A stretch of 64,000 bases of DNA, taken from assembly GCA_951812315.1 (NCBI GenBank), contig CATOSA010000032.1, forward strand, positions 62,001 through 126,000, given 5' to 3'. How positions within the stretch are numbered: the stretch's first letter is position 1; the number at the start of each line of letters is the position of its first letter. Made by a program: the position numbers and the translations under genes. Shown here piece by piece: positions 63,560 through 64,000 of the stretch. This DNA comes from an uncultured Burkholderiales bacterium (lineage in GTDB: Bacteria; Pseudomonadota; Gammaproteobacteria; Burkholderiales; Eutrophovitaceae). The notes beneath the pieces are model-generated. The model was not told where the DNA came from. It saw only the letters and a list, made by a program, of their open reading frames with translations, and did no database searches.

Positions 63560-63889
63560 ATGATTGTCGATCACCGCACATACAACATGAAACCGGGAAA
63601 GCTGAATGATTTTCTCAAGGTCTACGGGGAGGAGGGATTCCCTTTGCAGCAGAAACATCTGGGCCATTGCGTCGGCTGGTATGTCAGCAATGATATTGGC
63701 CCGTTGAATCAGATTGTGCATATGTGGGCGTATTCGGATCTGAACGATCGCGCCGAACGCCGCGGCAAACTGGCGGCAGATCCCGCCTGGGGTCAGTACC
63801 TGTCCAAGGCGACCCAATATCTTGACAGCATGGAGAACAAGATCCTCACGGCGGCGCCGTTCTTTACCCTGCCGGAAATGAAGGGCTGA
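63560..63889 (+). CDS. NIPSNAP-family protein
   Basis: This is a 109-residue protein with AAGGAG nine bases ahead of the ATG. It matches the NIPSNAP domain: VDHRTYNMKPGKLNDFLKVY, then LGHCVGWYVSNDIGPLNQIV, HMWAYSDLNDRAERRGKLAA and ending AAPFFTLPEMKG. These small ferredoxin-like proteins often sit in catabolic gene clusters and their role is unknown. It is the last full gene in the window; 63890-64000 shows nothing I can call. Confidence 0.9.
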   Translation: MIVDHRTYNMKPGKLNDFLKVYGEEGFPLQQKHLGHCVGWYVSNDIGPLNQIVHMWAYSDLNDRAERRGKLAADPAWGQYLSKATQYLDSMENKILTAAPFFTLPEMKG

Positions 63890-64000
63890 TTTGCCAGAGC
63901 CATCAGCAAAGCCGTTGCGCGTGTCCGACCACAACAGGCGATACGCGGACGCGGACGGCGCACGCCTATAATTCACCCGGCCCGGAGCGATGTGAAATGC

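Overview
The window reads as chromosomal DNA of a gammaproteobacterium, probably an uncultured marine or environmental lineage. The evidence is the housekeeping gene order (rpsU-yqeY-dnaG-rpoD-tRNA, rpsP-rimM-trmD-rplS near ffh, pilC-pilD-coaE-zapD-yacG, argJ next to a DUF815 ATPase and a Nudix-ThiE fusion), the presence of ZapD and YacG, and moderately high GC with gammaproteobacterial Shine-Dalgarno sites and terminators. No rRNA, CRISPR array or prophage was seen. There is one intact-looking IS110-family element, one dead REP-associated transposase and one type II restriction-modification island.

Layout. 1-5 kb: a minus-strand aerotolerance-type operon (DUF4175-like protein, MoxR ATPase, DUF58 protein, BatA-like protein cut by the window edge), mostly joined by 4-base stop/start overlaps. 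5-24 kb: an accessory stretch of exported or periplasmic proteins (sulfatase-like, FMN oxidase, ClC transporter, two SUMF/FGE-like paralogues, SMP-30-like, RND/MMPL exporter, nuclease-like EEP protein). Several of these have lost the usual catalytic residues. The stretch also holds a family of three tiny secreted proteins with duplicated leaders and strong terminators. 24-49 kb: the housekeeping core, interrupted between ffh and rpsP by a DUF3530 hydrolase gene, a structured RNA candidate and a BglII-like restriction-modification pair. 50-51.3 kb: the IS110 element. 51.4-64 kb: a catabolic-looking cluster with a cyclase-family protein, two phytanoyl-CoA-type dioxygenases, glutathione-dependent formaldehyde dehydrogenase, a broken S-formylglutathione hydrolase, a TIM-barrel isomerase, a three-part TRAP transporter, a second zinc alcohol dehydrogenase, a MetX-like alpha/beta hydrolase and a NIPSNAP protein.

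How the genes may work together. The last cluster is best read (inference) as uptake of an organic acid or similar solute by the TRAP system, oxidation by the Fe(II)/2-oxoglutarate dioxygenases and alcohol dehydrogenases, and disposal of formaldehyde through the glutathione pathway. Its hydrolase step is disrupted here by a 4-base tandem duplication and an in-frame stop. The type IV pilus gene pilC carries two separate one-base deletions near its end. These could be real decay or sequence errors.

The most promising unexplained items are the structured RNA near 36.2 kb, the three-member secreted peptide family (17.0, 22.3 and 22.7 kb), the small open frame coupled to the methyltransferase at 37.9-38.1 kb, a CX4CX4CX4C mini-protein at 13.9 kb, and a cluster of degenerate enzymes (sulfatase-like, FGE-like, thioredoxin-like) in the first 14 kb. 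All family calls are from reading the translations by eye. No database search was run.
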